DNA of 64,000 nt from Heterobilharzia americana (taxonomy: Eukaryota; Platyhelminthes; Trematoda; Strigeidida; Schistosomatidae), in the NCBI GenBank assembly GCA_944470555.2, contig OX104130.1:62191160-62255159 (forward strand), in the 5' to 3' direction. Shown piece by piece: positions 1-12,293 of this stretch. The notes beneath the pieces are model-generated. The model saw nothing but the letters and a program-made list of their open reading frames with translations, searched no databases and was not told the DNA's origin. The stretch's first letter is position 1; each line of letters begins with the position of its first letter. The position numbers and the translations under genes were made by a program.

Positions 1-59
1 AAACTGTCAACTACACAGTCAATAATCTACTCCGATATCGTCACCCAGACAACTACCAC

Positions 60-570
60 GATAGAGCACACTGACTTGTGAAGTGGCTATCATCATGTCT
101 CCAAGAACATCAAAGGCTCTCATGCAGTGGAAACCAATCTCCTCCTCCAACAACAGCATCATGACAGCAAGATGGATTCAACTGAAGAGGAAGGAAACCC
201 ACAATCATTCAGTGATACGTTAAGCTACGCACCTACAAATAATGGAGATGAAGAGAAGAAGGAGGAATTCTACTGACAACTGCAATCAGTAATCCACATG
301 ACCACAACACAGTTGGCCACATCAAAATCTCAATGGGCGACATGAATGCCGAACTTGAAGTGGCAAACACAGGAAGAGAACTGATGATGATGATGATGGG
401 TGGAGAGGCACTCGGTGAGATGATGAATGAGAATGGAGAAGTGTTTGCAGACTTCTGCACATTCAACCAATTGGTGATTGGAGTCAGGCAGTGTGTACAA
501 ACACAAAGATATTCACAAAGTGAAATGAAGTTGCTTTCACCATTCACCAGACGGACACACTACACTGAAA
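60..570 (+). pseudogene. APE endonuclease remnant of RTE copy 1
   Basis: Pieces of an apurinic-like endonuclease occur in shifting frames: a YAPT-like segment (APTNN, near 230), a GDMNAE box corresponding to the family GDFNA motif (336-353), and NENGEVFADFC (about 427-460). The ATG-rich run at 381-400 (MMMMMG) is a local trinucleotide expansion inside the domain. No frame spans the whole domain, so it cannot make active enzyme. Confidence 0.7.
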
Positions 571-984
571 ATCGGATCGACTTACAAGTTGCAAAACACT
601 ACGCCGGAGAAAGAAGTGAAAAAGAGTGCACTCAAAGACAGAAGACACTTCATCGATACACTCACAACTAAAGTAGAACAGGCTGCTGGTAAGGGGAACG
701 GAGACATGACAGCACCATATCAAATAACCAGGTTTCCGTATGGGAGGGGAGATATCAACACAGATGAAACCAATGAAAGATGGTGAAGGAAACTTAGTCA
801 ACACCAAAGAGGAGAAACAAAGTAAACGGTAGACTGACCACTTCAAGTATCTCTTGAATCGACCACCATCACCACCACCAACAACAACACAACCACCTGC
901 AACTCGTCCAGAAATATCACCAGCAGCACACCCAGCCACAGGATTACCAGTGAACACAAACCCTCCAACAAAAGCAGAAGTCAA

Positions 985-2110
985 GTCCTGAAAGCCATCA
1001 AGTTACTGGAATCGAGGAAAGCAGCAGGACCAGATGGAATTCCACCAGAAGCATTAAAAACGGACGCAGAAACATCAGTGGCGGACATCCTCACACCACT
1101 ACTGCAGAAGATTTGGAAGGAAGGAAGGAAGGAAGGAGAGGTACATATTCACTGATTGGAAGAAGGGCCACCTTGTCAAACTCCTAAAGAATGACCACCT
1201 AAGTGTTTGCAAGAACTGGTGCAAAATCATGCTTCATCCCTATTCACACCAAGGAAAATATTAAGCAGCATCATCCTGGAGAGACTGAAGAATGCTCTGC
1301 ATTCAAAATTACGACCGGAACAGGCTGGGTAGTTTACTTCAGGAAAAACAAACCATGTGGGGATCAAGTTCCAGTGCTACCCATTCGCAACATAATAGAA
1401 CACAGCATAGAATGGCAGTCAACTCTTTACATTTCCTCAACTTCATTGACTTCGATAAGGTTTTTTTAGCGTCGATCGAGAAGAAATTTGGCAACTGCTC
1501 CAACACTACGGTTTAGTGCAACAAGCCTTTATCAACCTCATTCAACAACTATATGAAGATGCCACATGCCAAGTGATTCACAATGGGAAGCTCAGTGATG
1601 CTTAAAAGTGAAGACAGGAAGGAGTAAGACAAAGTTGCCACTTACTATCACCGATCATCTTCGTGATTGTGGTCAACTGGACGGAACTGGACTGGATCAT
1701 GCAACAAAGTGTGACGAGCTGTGAGAAGAGGGGCATAGGCTGGCTGGCTGGCTGGACCGATAAAAAGACACCAGAAGGAGATTTGGATTTTGCCAGTGAT
1801 GATGATTTATGTCTAATGTCTTGTGGCACAGACTCGAAGATCTACGGACGAAAACTAACAAGTTGGCAGAAGAGGCAGGGCAGCGAAGATGGGACTTCTT
1901 TCAAGTGAATATAGAGAAGACAGAGGTGGTGGTGATACCCAACCAACAACAAGCACCAATCACCATCAACGGGAGCAATCTAAAGGAAGTTGTCTCTTTC
2001 AACTACCCAGGCAAGACAGCATCGTTTCAACTACAGGCGTCACAAACACAGATGGGGATGTCAAAGCCAGTATAGGAAAAGCAAGATAGGCCTTCCTTCA
2101 TTAACCTGAA
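985..2110 (+). pseudogene. Reverse transcriptase remnant of RTE copy 1
   Basis: RT blocks are recognisable in order: KAAGPDGIPPEAL, a KxxLxxCKNW segment, IDFDKVF followed by a one-base slip, QQLYEDATCQVIHNG, FASDDDLCLMS in place of FADDLCLMS, then NIEKTEVVVIPNQ and a SNLKEVVSFNY segment. Extra bases break the FADD box and a run of T's breaks the FDKVFDSVDRE block. It is non-functional. Confidence 0.75.
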
Positions 2111-2721
2111 ATCAGTGTGCACATCTATTGCTCTGCTCTGCACTACACTGCACTGCACTGCACTCAGCATAAAGCGTTAACAAGTTCCGGATTTTCAATA
2201 CTAATTTCAGTCAAGTAAGTCAGTGCTTCCATGTAGTAGTTGAGAGACTCGACAAGTTACGAAAGGCATTTCCAACAAACTGCAGACATACATCAACAAC
2301 AGCTGCCACCTACGCTCTCTCACTCGATACTGAAGATCGTATAGATGGCCAGAAAGTATATGCAATAAGGATCTCACTCTGGTTGGCAAGGAACCAACCA
2401 ACAACCCTTCGCCGAACAAATATGCAGAGGAAGAGAGTGGAGATGGATTTGATTTGATTGGACTGGACTGGACATAGACTGAGAAGACAGATTGGGGACA
2501 TCACGCATCGGGCCAGGACAGGCCGTCGAATGGAACTAGTATGGGAAGCGACGAGTTGAGCGTCTTTGGTGATGGTGATATGGGGGAGATCGTTTGAGAA
2601 AGAAATGGAAGCTGGTGGGCAGTGGTGTAGCCATGTTAAGGAGACTGGAGAGAAGAGAGTAGAATGGGAGAGTGCTACTGAAGCTGTATGTTCCACTAGG
2701 AACCCAAGGGACAAATAGTAA

Positions 2722-4013
2722 GGTAATAGACTCCTTTATCAGCTATTTTTTTTAGGGTTTGGTTTTCAGAATATGCTTATACTCTTTTCTAGTTGTGCCA
2801 TATCAGAGCTCTGCTCCATCAATCACTAATGACCAGTCGAAGATGGAATTATGCAAATGAAAGCGACCAATGAAACTCATAAGACCTGAGTTTTGTGTTC
2901 CTTTGAACCCTTCAACTTTTTATAAATATAACTTAAGTTCAGCTGATTTCCGGTGAGAAATGCAAAAGGATGCCATCCAGTTTAGCATTTTGAAAATTTG
3001 CAGATGGGATATTCTATAGAAGACTGACACGTCTTAGGATTGCAATACGTACACTATATAGTTATTTCAGGATAACAGGTGCTTAGAAACTTGCAAAAGG
3101 AAACATTTAGTAACATTAACTGTGTTCAAAAATAAATGATGGATTAATTCAGTGATAAATTTTTATGAGCGTGTCTCTTTTAGTTCTCGAATATGATCCA
3201 CAATAGTAGAAATTCATGGCTAATTTTGTATTTCATTCTAGAATGCGCGTTTCAGCCGAAAACGAAACCTGTAATCTTAAAATTTAAATTGACAACTCTT
3301 TATTGTTCAAGCCATTAAGTCATCATATATATGTATTTTACATCATGGATATCTTGTTGCTATTATAATTTATTATGGTTCGCTTTGATTTTCTAGGCCT
3401 TCACCAGTTTCATAGGTCGACCAAAACGTGATCTGCAATAAGGACGAATTCTAATTAGACACATGTATGAAAACGATGTGCACAACAGGATATGGACTAA
3501 CTAAACAACCACCAAACCGGTATCACTGATTATTTCGAAGTGATAATGAAAAAAAGTCAATGTACTGTGAATAATTAAAAAAGAGGGCTTCACTATGTGT
3601 CTTACAAATTACCAGTATGTTGTAAAGTAATAGTGTCTGTAGTTGGTTACCATTATTTATATCGTTTGTTAGCTTGGTGTAAACCCATAAGGAATATGCT
3701 CGTTTCAGTTTCATCTTCCTCACATATCTTAGACATGACAATTATAAATAGCCAACTGTCGTCATAACATCGAATTTAAGCATATATCCTTAGACTTTGG
3801 GTTACTTTATTTAACCAAATACAGTCGACTTTAGATGCTTACAATAAATTTTCTCTTACTTCATCAAGGAAATATCTTCAAACTGATGACATTAGGAAAA
3901 AAGACATTTTTTTTCTTTCCCCTGGCATATGTTGGTATTTGCAATGAATTATGAACTCAAATATTCAATTTGAAGTTTCTGAGGATTCATTTATTGCTTT
4001 CAAGTTAGTAACT
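2722..4013. other. Anonymous AT-rich DNA
   Basis: No exon-like ORF, recognisable repeat or RNA gene was seen here. A 72-codon minus-strand ORF at 3523-3741 has no recognisable motif. Confidence 0.5.
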
Positions 4014-4155
4014 ATCACAGACTGATATTAGTTGGAGAATTATTGGAAATCTGTGAACACTGGTAAACTGTTTTGTCCTCGTATGGAACTCATTAGGAGT
4101 ACGCACACACGACCCCTCCAGGGTTCGAACTTAGGACCTTCAGGTTCCATTCCTG
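4014..4155 (-). mobile_element. SINE-A fragment, Sm-alpha-like tRNA-derived SINE
   Basis: Diverged copy of the commonest SINE in the window. It starts at the actgatattagttggag end, passes the gtatggaactcattaggag block and ends just after the reversed B-box region (gggttcgaacttaggacc). The part beyond the tRNA-like A box is missing. Confidence 0.65.
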
Positions 4156-4525
4156 TTATGAATAGTAGCTTAAATTAAAATATCAAGTTCAACAATGCCA
4201 TATGAACATCTGAATCCTCAAAGTTGGGTTAGTAGACAGACTATAACCCTAGCGGAAGAATTAAATCGATTTAATAAGAGTTTTTCCAAAGATAATATCA
4301 TGTACGCAAGCGGGTAAGGAGTGAATGAAAGGCCAGTTGTCATGAATGTACTGCTGTACATCATATTTCATGAATATTAAAATCAATTAATATCATTAGA
4401 TAACAGTAAAATAATGTGATACCTTTAATCCGGAGCTTCTTTTGAAACATCTAGTGTCGACGCAGATATTCACTCACCGACAGAAAAATATCAACTATCT
4501 AATCCTTAAAGCTATACCAAGGATA

Positions 4526-4528
<3 letters not shown>

Positions 4529-4583
<55 letters not shown>
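4529..4583. repeat. (TA)n microsatellite
   Basis: Uninterrupted TA dinucleotides over about 55 bp. An ORF crossing it (IYIYIY) is an artefact of the repeat. Confidence 0.95.
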
Positions 4584-4585
<2 letters not shown>

Positions 4586-5259
4586 TATTCGCACTTTACT
4601 GATAAGAGTAGGGGATTATCAAATAAACACGTTTAAACTACATCTACTGACGAGAACATGATGTTTGTTGCAGTAAAACAAAACCATAGCATATACAAAG
4701 ATGAAAACAATTTGTTAAATATGCTACTATTTGTTCGTGAGCATTGCTTTGTTAGACTTGTCAATTGAATATTGTTCAACTGAAAAGATTGTAAGGTAGT
4801 TTTTATAGGACTACGGTCAACTAGAGAACCAGCAGAAAGCTAAAAGCAGTGAACAACTCTGTTTACCTTTCTTTAAGTTTACTTCGCTATTGTTTACGCT
4901 GAATATCGTATCGGGTTCAGCCTGGAAGTATTGCATTTTGTGATCATCATATTATCAATTAGCCACCAAGCTTCAATTTAATGGTATATAGTGAAGGATG
5001 AATTGGGGAAATTCAGAAAGTAGTGACCAGTGGATTACTGTCTATTGGTTGAAGGATTATGGACTGCTAAATGCAGTGATGATCTAAGGCTAAACTTTCT
5101 ATACAGATATTGATTCAAACAGGCGGGGGGAGGAGGAATCCAAGAGAATAGACACGAAAATCAAAGCAGCACTAAGAACAAGGACTCACGTAGCCAAAAT
5201 TCTATCAGTATACGATATCGTATGCTCATTGAACTAGTTCAAATTAGATAAATATCATG
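4584..5259. other. Anonymous AT-rich DNA
   Basis: Nothing recognised. A short G-run lies near 5124. Confidence 0.4.
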
Positions 5260-5600
5260 CTGATGCAATCCCCAGCTACATTTGTTAATTTACATACACT
5301 TGATCCAGTCAGCACGTTGAAAGAACTGAGAAGAAGGCATTCAATCAGTTCACAAAGAATAGTCAGAGGAATTTATATTTGGATAAAACCAATGTTCTAA
5401 CCAGTGAAATTGTCAGACAACTCATCGACACATGAGACTAGTTTGAAAATTCCAGTGCTTTCAAAATAAGGAATATATAGAAGATACCTGAACCATTGCG
5501 TTTAACAGAAGCGATTGCCGTAAAATACTTTCAACTGAACTTCTGGATAAAGAAGTGTGTGGTCAGTCTCATTTTTATGGGGATTGTAAATTGATTTTTT
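5260..5600 (+). mobile_element. Possible Penelope-like element C-terminal fragment
   Basis: Near 5450-5580 the plus strand reads with stops as KIPEPLRLTEAIAVKYFQLN followed by FWIKKCVVSL. This resembles the last block of schistosome PLE proteins, downstream of the GIY-YIG domain (pattern: xxAEAxAI...LCxQK). It is short and decayed, so the call is tentative. Confidence 0.4.
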
Positions 5601-7158
5601 TTAGTGTTTCTCACTTACTGAATGATATGAATATCATTTTTTTTGGTGTTCAGTAATCTGCTAATTTGCATTCATTGTTCATTTTCCTACATTTCTTACT
5701 CCTTTTGTACACTTCGTGAACCTTCTATTACATATTGTATAAATTAGTAATGATTTTGATGCACAACTTACGTTAATTGACTTCCTAACTTTAGTTACCT
5801 CATGCGGTAACACCCACTGAAGTTTAAGACTGTTTGCAGCTGAGGAGTACTTGTGAAATAAGATGATATCAGTTTATTCTGTAAATCAATTCATTCTTAT
5901 TTTTTGTTTAAATGAGTCATTTTCAGGTTAGTTTATGGGGAAACATCATTGGTTTATCTATCTAAATTGAGGTAAACAAATAGAGGAAGAAAATCAACGT
6001 AGGACTTCAAATCCAAGTGTATGGCTTAACATTGCTACCTTTCGACAGTCCCACACAAAGAAAAAGTAGATAAAAAAAAGGCTGATGTCAAAGTAGAAAT
6101 AGGTGTATTCGAAGAGACGGGATTGAATAGTAAAGGTTATTTTGAAAGAAACTTAAGCTTTAGAGGACATCAAACTAGAAAATCTAGTCTTAGAATCAGA
6201 GTCAGTGGGTGGGCACGAAAGAAACAACTCAAAAATGGAAAAGTTTAGCAGTCTTTTGGTGATAAGAAAACCCTTCGTTTGAATACCACTTTGTATGTAA
6301 AAACATAATGGACAAGACATAACTGTTGAATAATTTATGAGGTGCGTAGGCATTTTTTGTGAAAGTCTTCCTTTAATTTCATATAAATCTGTTATCCATC
6401 CCAACTGTTGTCAATTTTAACATTAGTATATAAAAAAACTGGAGATTATTTTATTCTCTCTTAAGTATATTCCTTTAGAATTTCAATCCTAAAATTGTTT
6501 AGTTAACTAGGCATGCACTTTAATATTACTAATTTTTGCCTTAGTAAGACCAGACTTTATGATAATGTTCTATTCCTATTCTTGTGCATAAATACTCTTT
6601 AAAAAAATATATTTAGCAGAAATATATTCTAAAACTTGTTCATCAACAAGTAGCATCAGATAAAAAAAAAACACAGAATAATATATCATGAAGCTCATTG
6701 TAAACTGATAATCAATGAAAAGTGAATTCATGACTAAAAAACAACCTGTCCATAAGTTAGCAATTATATTATTATTATTCAATAAGCATTTGAATACATC
6801 ATATTTATCCAGTAAGAAGTCAGCTGATGTCTACAACAGATAAGCGTGAATGTTATTTGATTTTTTTTGTCAAAGGTATTAACGTTCACTACATAGAGTA
6901 AATGTTGTTTCAATTCCCTTATCAGAGGAGATTTGAGATATATTGTCTCCTGTAGTGTTGAACACGATATACGCTAATATCTTTGTCACATTGTCTGAAG
7001 GAGGGTATATGATTAATTGGCTTTTATCATACAGAATTTTGCGTTAATAATGGCATAAATATTATTGGTCATCTGAAATAAACGTGAATTCATATTCAAA
7101 AAATGCGTTTTTAAGTCTTGTAGTTTGAGACTTATGGAGATTTTATTTATTTTAGGAT
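5601..7158. other. Anonymous AT-rich DNA
   Basis: No convincing gene. A minus-strand ORF at 6153-6404 ends in a Ser-rich tail (SSLMSSKA then stop). This could in principle be a terminal exon of the minus-strand host gene, but its splice acceptor is not clear. Confidence 0.35.
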
Positions 7159-7350
7159 AGTATTCATCAAGAACTGACATTAGTTGGAGAAATATTAAAA
7201 ATCTCAGAACAGTGGTGAACTGTTTCATCACAGTGTGGGATTCTCCAGGTATACTCACCTACAATCTCACCAAGGACGGAATTCAAGACCTCCAGGTCTC
7301 AGCGGACATGTTAGTCATTCAGCTATTGGGTAGTAGTTCAATGATCCACA
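7159..7350 (-). mobile_element. SINE-A copy, diverged
   Basis: Begins tagtattcatcaagaactg, followed by aacagtggtgaactgtttc and a degenerate B-box complement (gacggaattcaagacc). It ends in the cagctattgggtagtag block that corresponds to the A-box side. It is more diverged than the copy at 22.9 kb. Confidence 0.7.
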
Positions 7351-7718
7351 GTCTTCAAACACTTTTATACATCTATGCGAAACCTTGAGGGAGTAAAGTG
7401 AGGCAGAGATGCGCTTAGTAGATGAATGTTGCAGCTTAGTCAGAAGACTGTAGAGCAGGTAACCCGGAGGCTGCAGACTGTTTTAAGAATGGCTTTTTGT
7501 TATAAATTTTAACTATTACTTCATCGCAGAAGATTTCTGCATTCACATTTCGTGAAATAGCATTACCGGAAGTTACTTCTAAGATGGTTTAACTTTATTC
7601 GTTACAGTCTCGCCTGAATAACTCAGATTATTGATCCTTTTTCGATGATTAGGTTTGATAGTTGAATCAAAACTTCCTTCCACACACACGTTACTAATAA
7701 TGCTACACGTCCGCCTAC

Positions 7719-7881
7719 GATGTTGTCATTGAGCCAATGGGTCAGAGCCCAGTGGTCCATTTTTTCTTACTTCTATCGGTTTGCGATACAGCGTGACCTC
7801 GTTCAATGCCATCGTTGAGTAACTGTCCTCACGTCCGGCTCGGTTAGCCCCACCGGTCACGATTTCTCACTAGGACTTCCG
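7719..7881 (-). mobile_element. SINE-A half, left arm of an inverted pair
   Basis: Contains only the distal half of SINE-A, from the A-box complement (cattgagccaatgggtcag) through tttgcgatacagcgtgacc to gatttctcactaggacttcc. It abuts an oppositely oriented SINE-A half at 7882. Confidence 0.8.
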
Positions 7882-8034
7882 ATCCAGTGACTCAATTGTA
7901 ACGTGTTGGTCGCGGAACCTGCAGTCCCTGGATTCGAAACCTGGAGGGGTTGTGGGTGCGCATTGTTAAGGAGCCCCATACTAGGACTAGGATTCCACTG
8001 TTTCTCCAAATTATGTCAGTCTATGATAAATATC
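7882..8034 (+). mobile_element. SINE-A half, right arm of an inverted pair
   Basis: Begins at the A-box side (ccagtgactcaattgtaacg), includes a B box (ggattcgaaacc), then ggagccccatactagg, and ends tcagtctatgataaatatc. With the preceding half it forms a mirror-image composite. A short ORF across it is only a SINE shadow. Confidence 0.8.
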
Positions 8035-9737
8035 AACTGGAAATCAATAAATATATCCAAGAAAAACCTCCAAATTAATGTAAAAACTATTTTACCCAAT
8101 GATAAAATTTTAGTATATGTACTGTTGACAGTCATCTCAATTTCATTTAAACATGATGACCGATAAAACTTACAAGGTGTGTCCCAGTTTTAGGTACATA
8201 CAATCACACTAATGTTCGAATCGTGTTACAAAACTGCATAACTGAGGTGGCTACTTTGAAATCAATGAAATCAGGTTGGATGGTACAAGAGTTGAGACCG
8301 TTTTCTCAATGACTAACTGATTTCACATGTGTTAGCAATGAAAGTTATAGTTGCACACTTATTCGAAGTATTACAGTAAAAAGCGGAAAATGAATCTTAC
8401 ACCGTAACCAGTTTTATGACATTTGTTTTATGTTGATTTTGATTTCAAAGTGATAACTTACTGAGTGAAAGAAAAATAAACGATATAAAAAATTGAGACA
8501 AATATAGAGAAATAAAATATTTTCTCGTTCAAATCTGTACAAATTAGTTTTGCATATGTGTAGGTGTATATATGTGCTACAGAGAAAGACAGATTGTAAC
8601 TATAGTTATAAAAGTGTAAAATGCAATTGCTCTGACGGCAATAATCAAATTGAAACAAGCCAATTTATATAACATTGTACAGTGTGAAACTATATTCAAA
8701 TTTTACTTGTTAGACAAATGTTAAAATGAATTAGTTCAATAATTTTTGGCACTGGTTATAAAATTTAATAGTAAATGGAATGCATTCCACATTTCTATCT
8801 CATACTATCTTTAGAAATTATTGTTTGCCTACAGATAATTTTTATTTCTCTGTTATGAAAATATATGCAGATCATGGATGAATAGTTACGTATTACTCCT
8901 TTAAATGACAACTAGTCTAACGGTACAACCGGTAAACCGTCATCAAGGTATCAGAGAGTCTGCTAATTATGGATCCTGTTCCGATTCAGACTTGCAGTTC
9001 AACTTCTATAATAAACTTGGTACCAAACGCCTACACTCTTTAGTATACCATGAATTAGGTTACCTAGAAGTCATAACGATGATATTTATTGAAAGATCTG
9101 CGCTGATAGCTTTTCATATTACTGTCCAGCCATTTCTGAGTAATATTTGTATTTCGTTTAGATTACCTCCAAGTTAAAGTATAATGTATAAACTTAATTG
9201 GTTTTAATCATTTTTACTCGAGCTAAATGTGGTCAAAATGTGTGCTGACTATGACAATAAGCACAAAATTTGGTGTTCTGCTGTTCGGAATTGCAAAGGA
9301 GATGTGTGACTCTTCGTAGGGTTAAGTATGCAAGAGGTAGCAAGTTCAGCTTTAGAATTGTATCGTAAAACGGATTATGGCTAGGCATAAAGAATACTGG
9401 TATACATTCTCGTCATATAACCATAAATCGCTATTGAAAAAAGCTCTATCTTCTAGTGAAGTATTCTAATCTCCTCAGCTTTATTTAGCGGCTTCGTTTA
9501 AAAAAATGTTATCATCTTCAACTATTTTCTTTCAATTAAGAGATACTTTTGAATTTTATTGCTTGGATCTATGTATACATGCAGTTCTCCTTTAAAACTA
9601 GGTTGTTTCTGTAAGATTTTCGTTTAATTGTTTGGTTAACGCCATTTCTTGATCTTTACAAAGCAAAATATTTGGATCCAGAGGTTTGTAGGGATTTGTT
9701 TATTGATTTCAAGTCAGTATTAGGAAGATGTTAACCG
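8035..9737. other. Anonymous AT-rich DNA
   Basis: No recognised gene or repeat. A 90-codon plus-strand ORF at 8905-9177 has no known motif or splice context and is probably chance. Near 9676 lies a ccagaggtttgtaggg phrase that recurs beside a SINE-A copy at 39.9 kb. Confidence 0.45.
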
Positions 9738-9927
9738 TTAGAATCCGAGTCAGTTGTTCAGTGACAACGTGATGGATGGCCTCAGAACCTGAAAGTCCTA
9801 AGTTCCATTCCTAACAAAGTCATTAGTGCACACTGCCGAGGAAACCCGTGCTTGGACGAAGTAGCTATCATGTACTACCAGGTTTTCAGTCGTTTTCTGA
9901 CTGATGTTAGTCTGTGATGAATACCGA
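9738..9927 (+). mobile_element. SINE-A copy, diverged
   Basis: Plus-oriented SINE-A lacking its first part. It runs from the A-box side (gagtcagttgttcagtgac) through ggcctcagaacctgaaag to gttagtctgtgatgaatacc. The B box has decayed. Confidence 0.65.
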
Positions 9928-10390
9928 CTCCATCGTTTCTACATGCACTATGGACTTCTGAATCAGTTTTGTTAATCTTCAGTTCCATTACCGAACTCAT
10001 TTCACCAGCTTCTTTCATAAGTAATTGCCAAATATCTTGGACATTCATGTCTTCAGAGTCTTCTCCTAATATGGAATAAGTAAGTCTAGCTGTTGAAATC
10101 GGAGTATTTTAGCAAGTTTGTCTAGGTTAGTTTTTTTGAATCTGGCCATAAATCCTCCTAATAGGAATTTTTTATGTTATCTGAAACATGTGATGTATTA
10201 GCGATATACATTTCGAACAATCTGGTCATACACAGACATGAACTTGTCGAACTATTTATATGAACCTACGTTGGTAGTATTGATTTTAATTTTCATACCA
10301 AGACTGGCGTGATTTAGATTTTGTTTTCTTCTCTGCCCTTCCTATATTTCCTTTTGACTTCATTGACCCTAACGTAAGTTTTCAGCAACT
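9928..10390. other. Anonymous DNA
   Basis: Nothing recognised between the SINE-A and SINE-B copies. Confidence 0.4.
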
Positions 10391-10558
10391 TTCCAGCTAA
10401 TGAGTTCCAAATGGGACGAAACGGGCGTCCTGGGTTCCTCTGGTAGCCACCACCCATCTATAACATATAATGCAGACACAGGCAATATCGAGGCATCCGC
10501 GCAGTAGCCTATATGCTAAAAGAGACCGATCATTCAACGACGGGATAATACAAGTAAC
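10391..10558 (+). mobile_element. SINE-B, 3' part with long tail
   Basis: Second SINE family. This copy lacks the tRNA-like head. It starts at ccagctaatgagttcc, continues gggacgaaacgggcgtcc and tggtagccacc, then a long tail (atcgaggcatccgcgcag, ataatacaagtaac) that recurs, usually inverted, at 40.9, 52.8 and 57.1 kb. A headed SINE-B copy follows in the same orientation 20 bp later. Confidence 0.75.
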
Positions 10559-10577
10559 AACATTAAAACTATACCTG

Positions 10578-10770
10578 TCGCACAAGAAGTGGCTGTCGTT
10601 ACTAGGTGGTCTAGTGGATAACGCTGTAGTGTTTGAAGTGACCAGTCTCACGTTCGAGTCATGGTAGGGACAACATCGCTCTCTGGCAGGCAAGTACATC
10701 CAGCTGACGAGTCCCAAATAGGACGAAACGCGCATTCTGGGTCCCACTGCTAGCCATTGTCCATCATTAG
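10578..10770 (+). mobile_element. SINE-B copy with tRNA-like promoter
   Basis: tRNA-like head with A box tggtctagtgg (10607-10617) and B box cgttcgagtc (10651-10660), consistent with an internal RNA polymerase III promoter. The body follows (catccagctgacgagtccc, ggacgaaacgcgc, cactgctagcc). No tRNA cloverleaf continues beyond the B box, so this is a SINE and not a tRNA gene. Confidence 0.8.
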
Positions 10771-12158
10771 TTTCACACAACTAGTTCAAAAAGCTCACAT
10801 GTGGTCAGACTGTTCAAAATGCATAGTGCTGATAAATCAAGTTTTAGATAATCTTCATCTTCTTACATTTTAAATAAAAAAGTATCCTTTTATCCGAAAA
10901 GACGCTTTTCTAAATGTGCTCGTTGTGCCGGTAAACGTTGCAACTACTGGGCTTTCGTCTAGCAAGAAACTTAACTATTTGCAGGCTGGCGTATTCATTT
11001 CTTCACCTGTATGTCTTTAGAATAGCTGAATAAACCAAAGTGAGTTGAATTATAACCCTTTTAGACCTGATTGAGGAACTATCTAGTAAATTTGTGTTAA
11101 TTACGAAATTTGACTCAATCTACCCAAAAGTCATCAATTAAATGAATCAGTAATATTGACTAGTCATAAAACTATCGGAAAATCCACTTCATCAGTTTAA
11201 ATTAGTTTATTATATACCGAAAACTAAATCTGAGAAATTATAAAAGCTTTTGTCAAGCGCCTTCATCTACATGGATTAAGAACAACTCCAGTCGTACAAC
11301 TCTATGCTTCTTTTCTTTTCATTAGAGCTGGAAAGCACATTACATTTGGGTACTTATTCTGCTTAGTGGTATATTGGTCCCCAACAATTCTTCTGCTGAC
11401 ATTGAAACTAGACAGTTGAAAAAACTACTTATCTGTAAAAGATGTCAGCTTGGACCATACAATTTTTAAGTTATTTGAAACTGATATTCAATTTCATGCA
11501 AGTCTTATTTTTGATCTCTTTTTTTCCGATCTGTATTCTTACAGTTGGCTAATAAATGATGTAACTTGAAATGACGTGCTAGGTACACTGGTTTCCATCT
11601 TGTCTGGCTGTGAATCTGTTTGAATCATGTTGAACGCCTTCCTCGCAGGACAGAAGACTGTATTTTGATAGCACTTCATCATTAGTGCAACATAAACACC
11701 CAGTAATCCACCAAGTATGTGACTATGACTTACGACATATTTGTTACGAACATAGTCTACATAACTGAATTTATACAGACTTGACTCTGCAGTGTATGAA
11801 GATTAAAATAATCAAAAAATTCCCTTTCCTTCTGTGAAAGTTCAAAGTTACAAGAGATTATTCAGATTTCATCAGCTAGGTATTTTGAATACGATATCTG
11901 AGATTTCTGAAGTAAGATAGAGTTGAATGCTGGCTGGTCAGAATTGCTTGGCAGGAAGCCTTGCTTGATCTAACTTTCCTGGTGGTTAACACTCGCTTGT
12001 CAGGCATATCTACAACCTCTATGAGACTAATTTCACCTGTGAGACTCGAACCCGCATTGAACGATGCTGCAATCAGGGACATTACCCCTAAGATATTCGG
12101 GGCGTGATTGACATCCTGTAGGATTGGATTAAATACATTTGTTGGTCATTGGGAGTAA
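10771..12158. other. Anonymous AT-rich DNA
   Basis: No exon recognised. At about 12043-12060 there is a lone B-box-like complement (gagactcgaacccgc) that may be a tRNA-derived remnant, but no matching A box or SINE body was seen. Confidence 0.4.
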
Positions 12159-12293
12159 CCAACTTCATATTGTCTAGTCCTGAGTACTGACTGAATTCCA
12201 TTGGTCATTCCGTAATGTGGTCACGAAGCTAGCAGACTCGTGTCCGACAAAATTACGTCAACGCTTAGGACTAGACAACATGAAATTAGTTGG
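12159..12293. repeat. Imperfect inverted repeat, about 29-bp arms
   Basis: Arms at 12160-12188 (ccaacttcatattgtctagt plus cctgagtac) and 12264-12293 (ttaggactagacaacatg plus aaattagttgg) are complementary with a few mismatches around a 75-bp spacer. It could be a small foldback element. No target duplication was identified. Confidence 0.6.

Larger units (their letters stand above)
1..2721 (+). mobile_element. RTE-type LINE, decayed near-full copy (RTE copy 1)
   Basis: Degenerate non-LTR retrotransposon carrying, in order, remnants of an APE-type endonuclease, a reverse transcriptase and the RTE-type C-terminus, all on the plus strand but broken by many frameshifts and stops. Visible motifs are GDMNAE (about 336-353), KAAGPDGIPPEAL (1018-1059), LIQQLYEDATCQVIHNG (about 1540-1595) and a damaged FADD box (FASDDDLCLM, about 1789-1818). 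The 3' end has the phrase shared by all eight copies in this window (tgttccactaggaaccc, then aagggacaaata). The copy runs off the left edge. The architecture and 3' end fit the RTE clade, which in schistosomes is represented by SR2; the exact family name is inference. Confidence 0.85.

Noticed and set aside
4442..4636. ORF with an IYIYIY run
   Set aside because: It is produced by translation through the (TA)n tract; no splice or coding support.
8905..9177. 90-codon ORF
   Set aside because: No recognisable motif, no splice context and no matching copy elsewhere in the window.
10590..10665. Possible tRNA gene on the plus strand
   Set aside because: A and B boxes are present, but no cloverleaf closes and the same head recurs with the SINE-B body at other loci.
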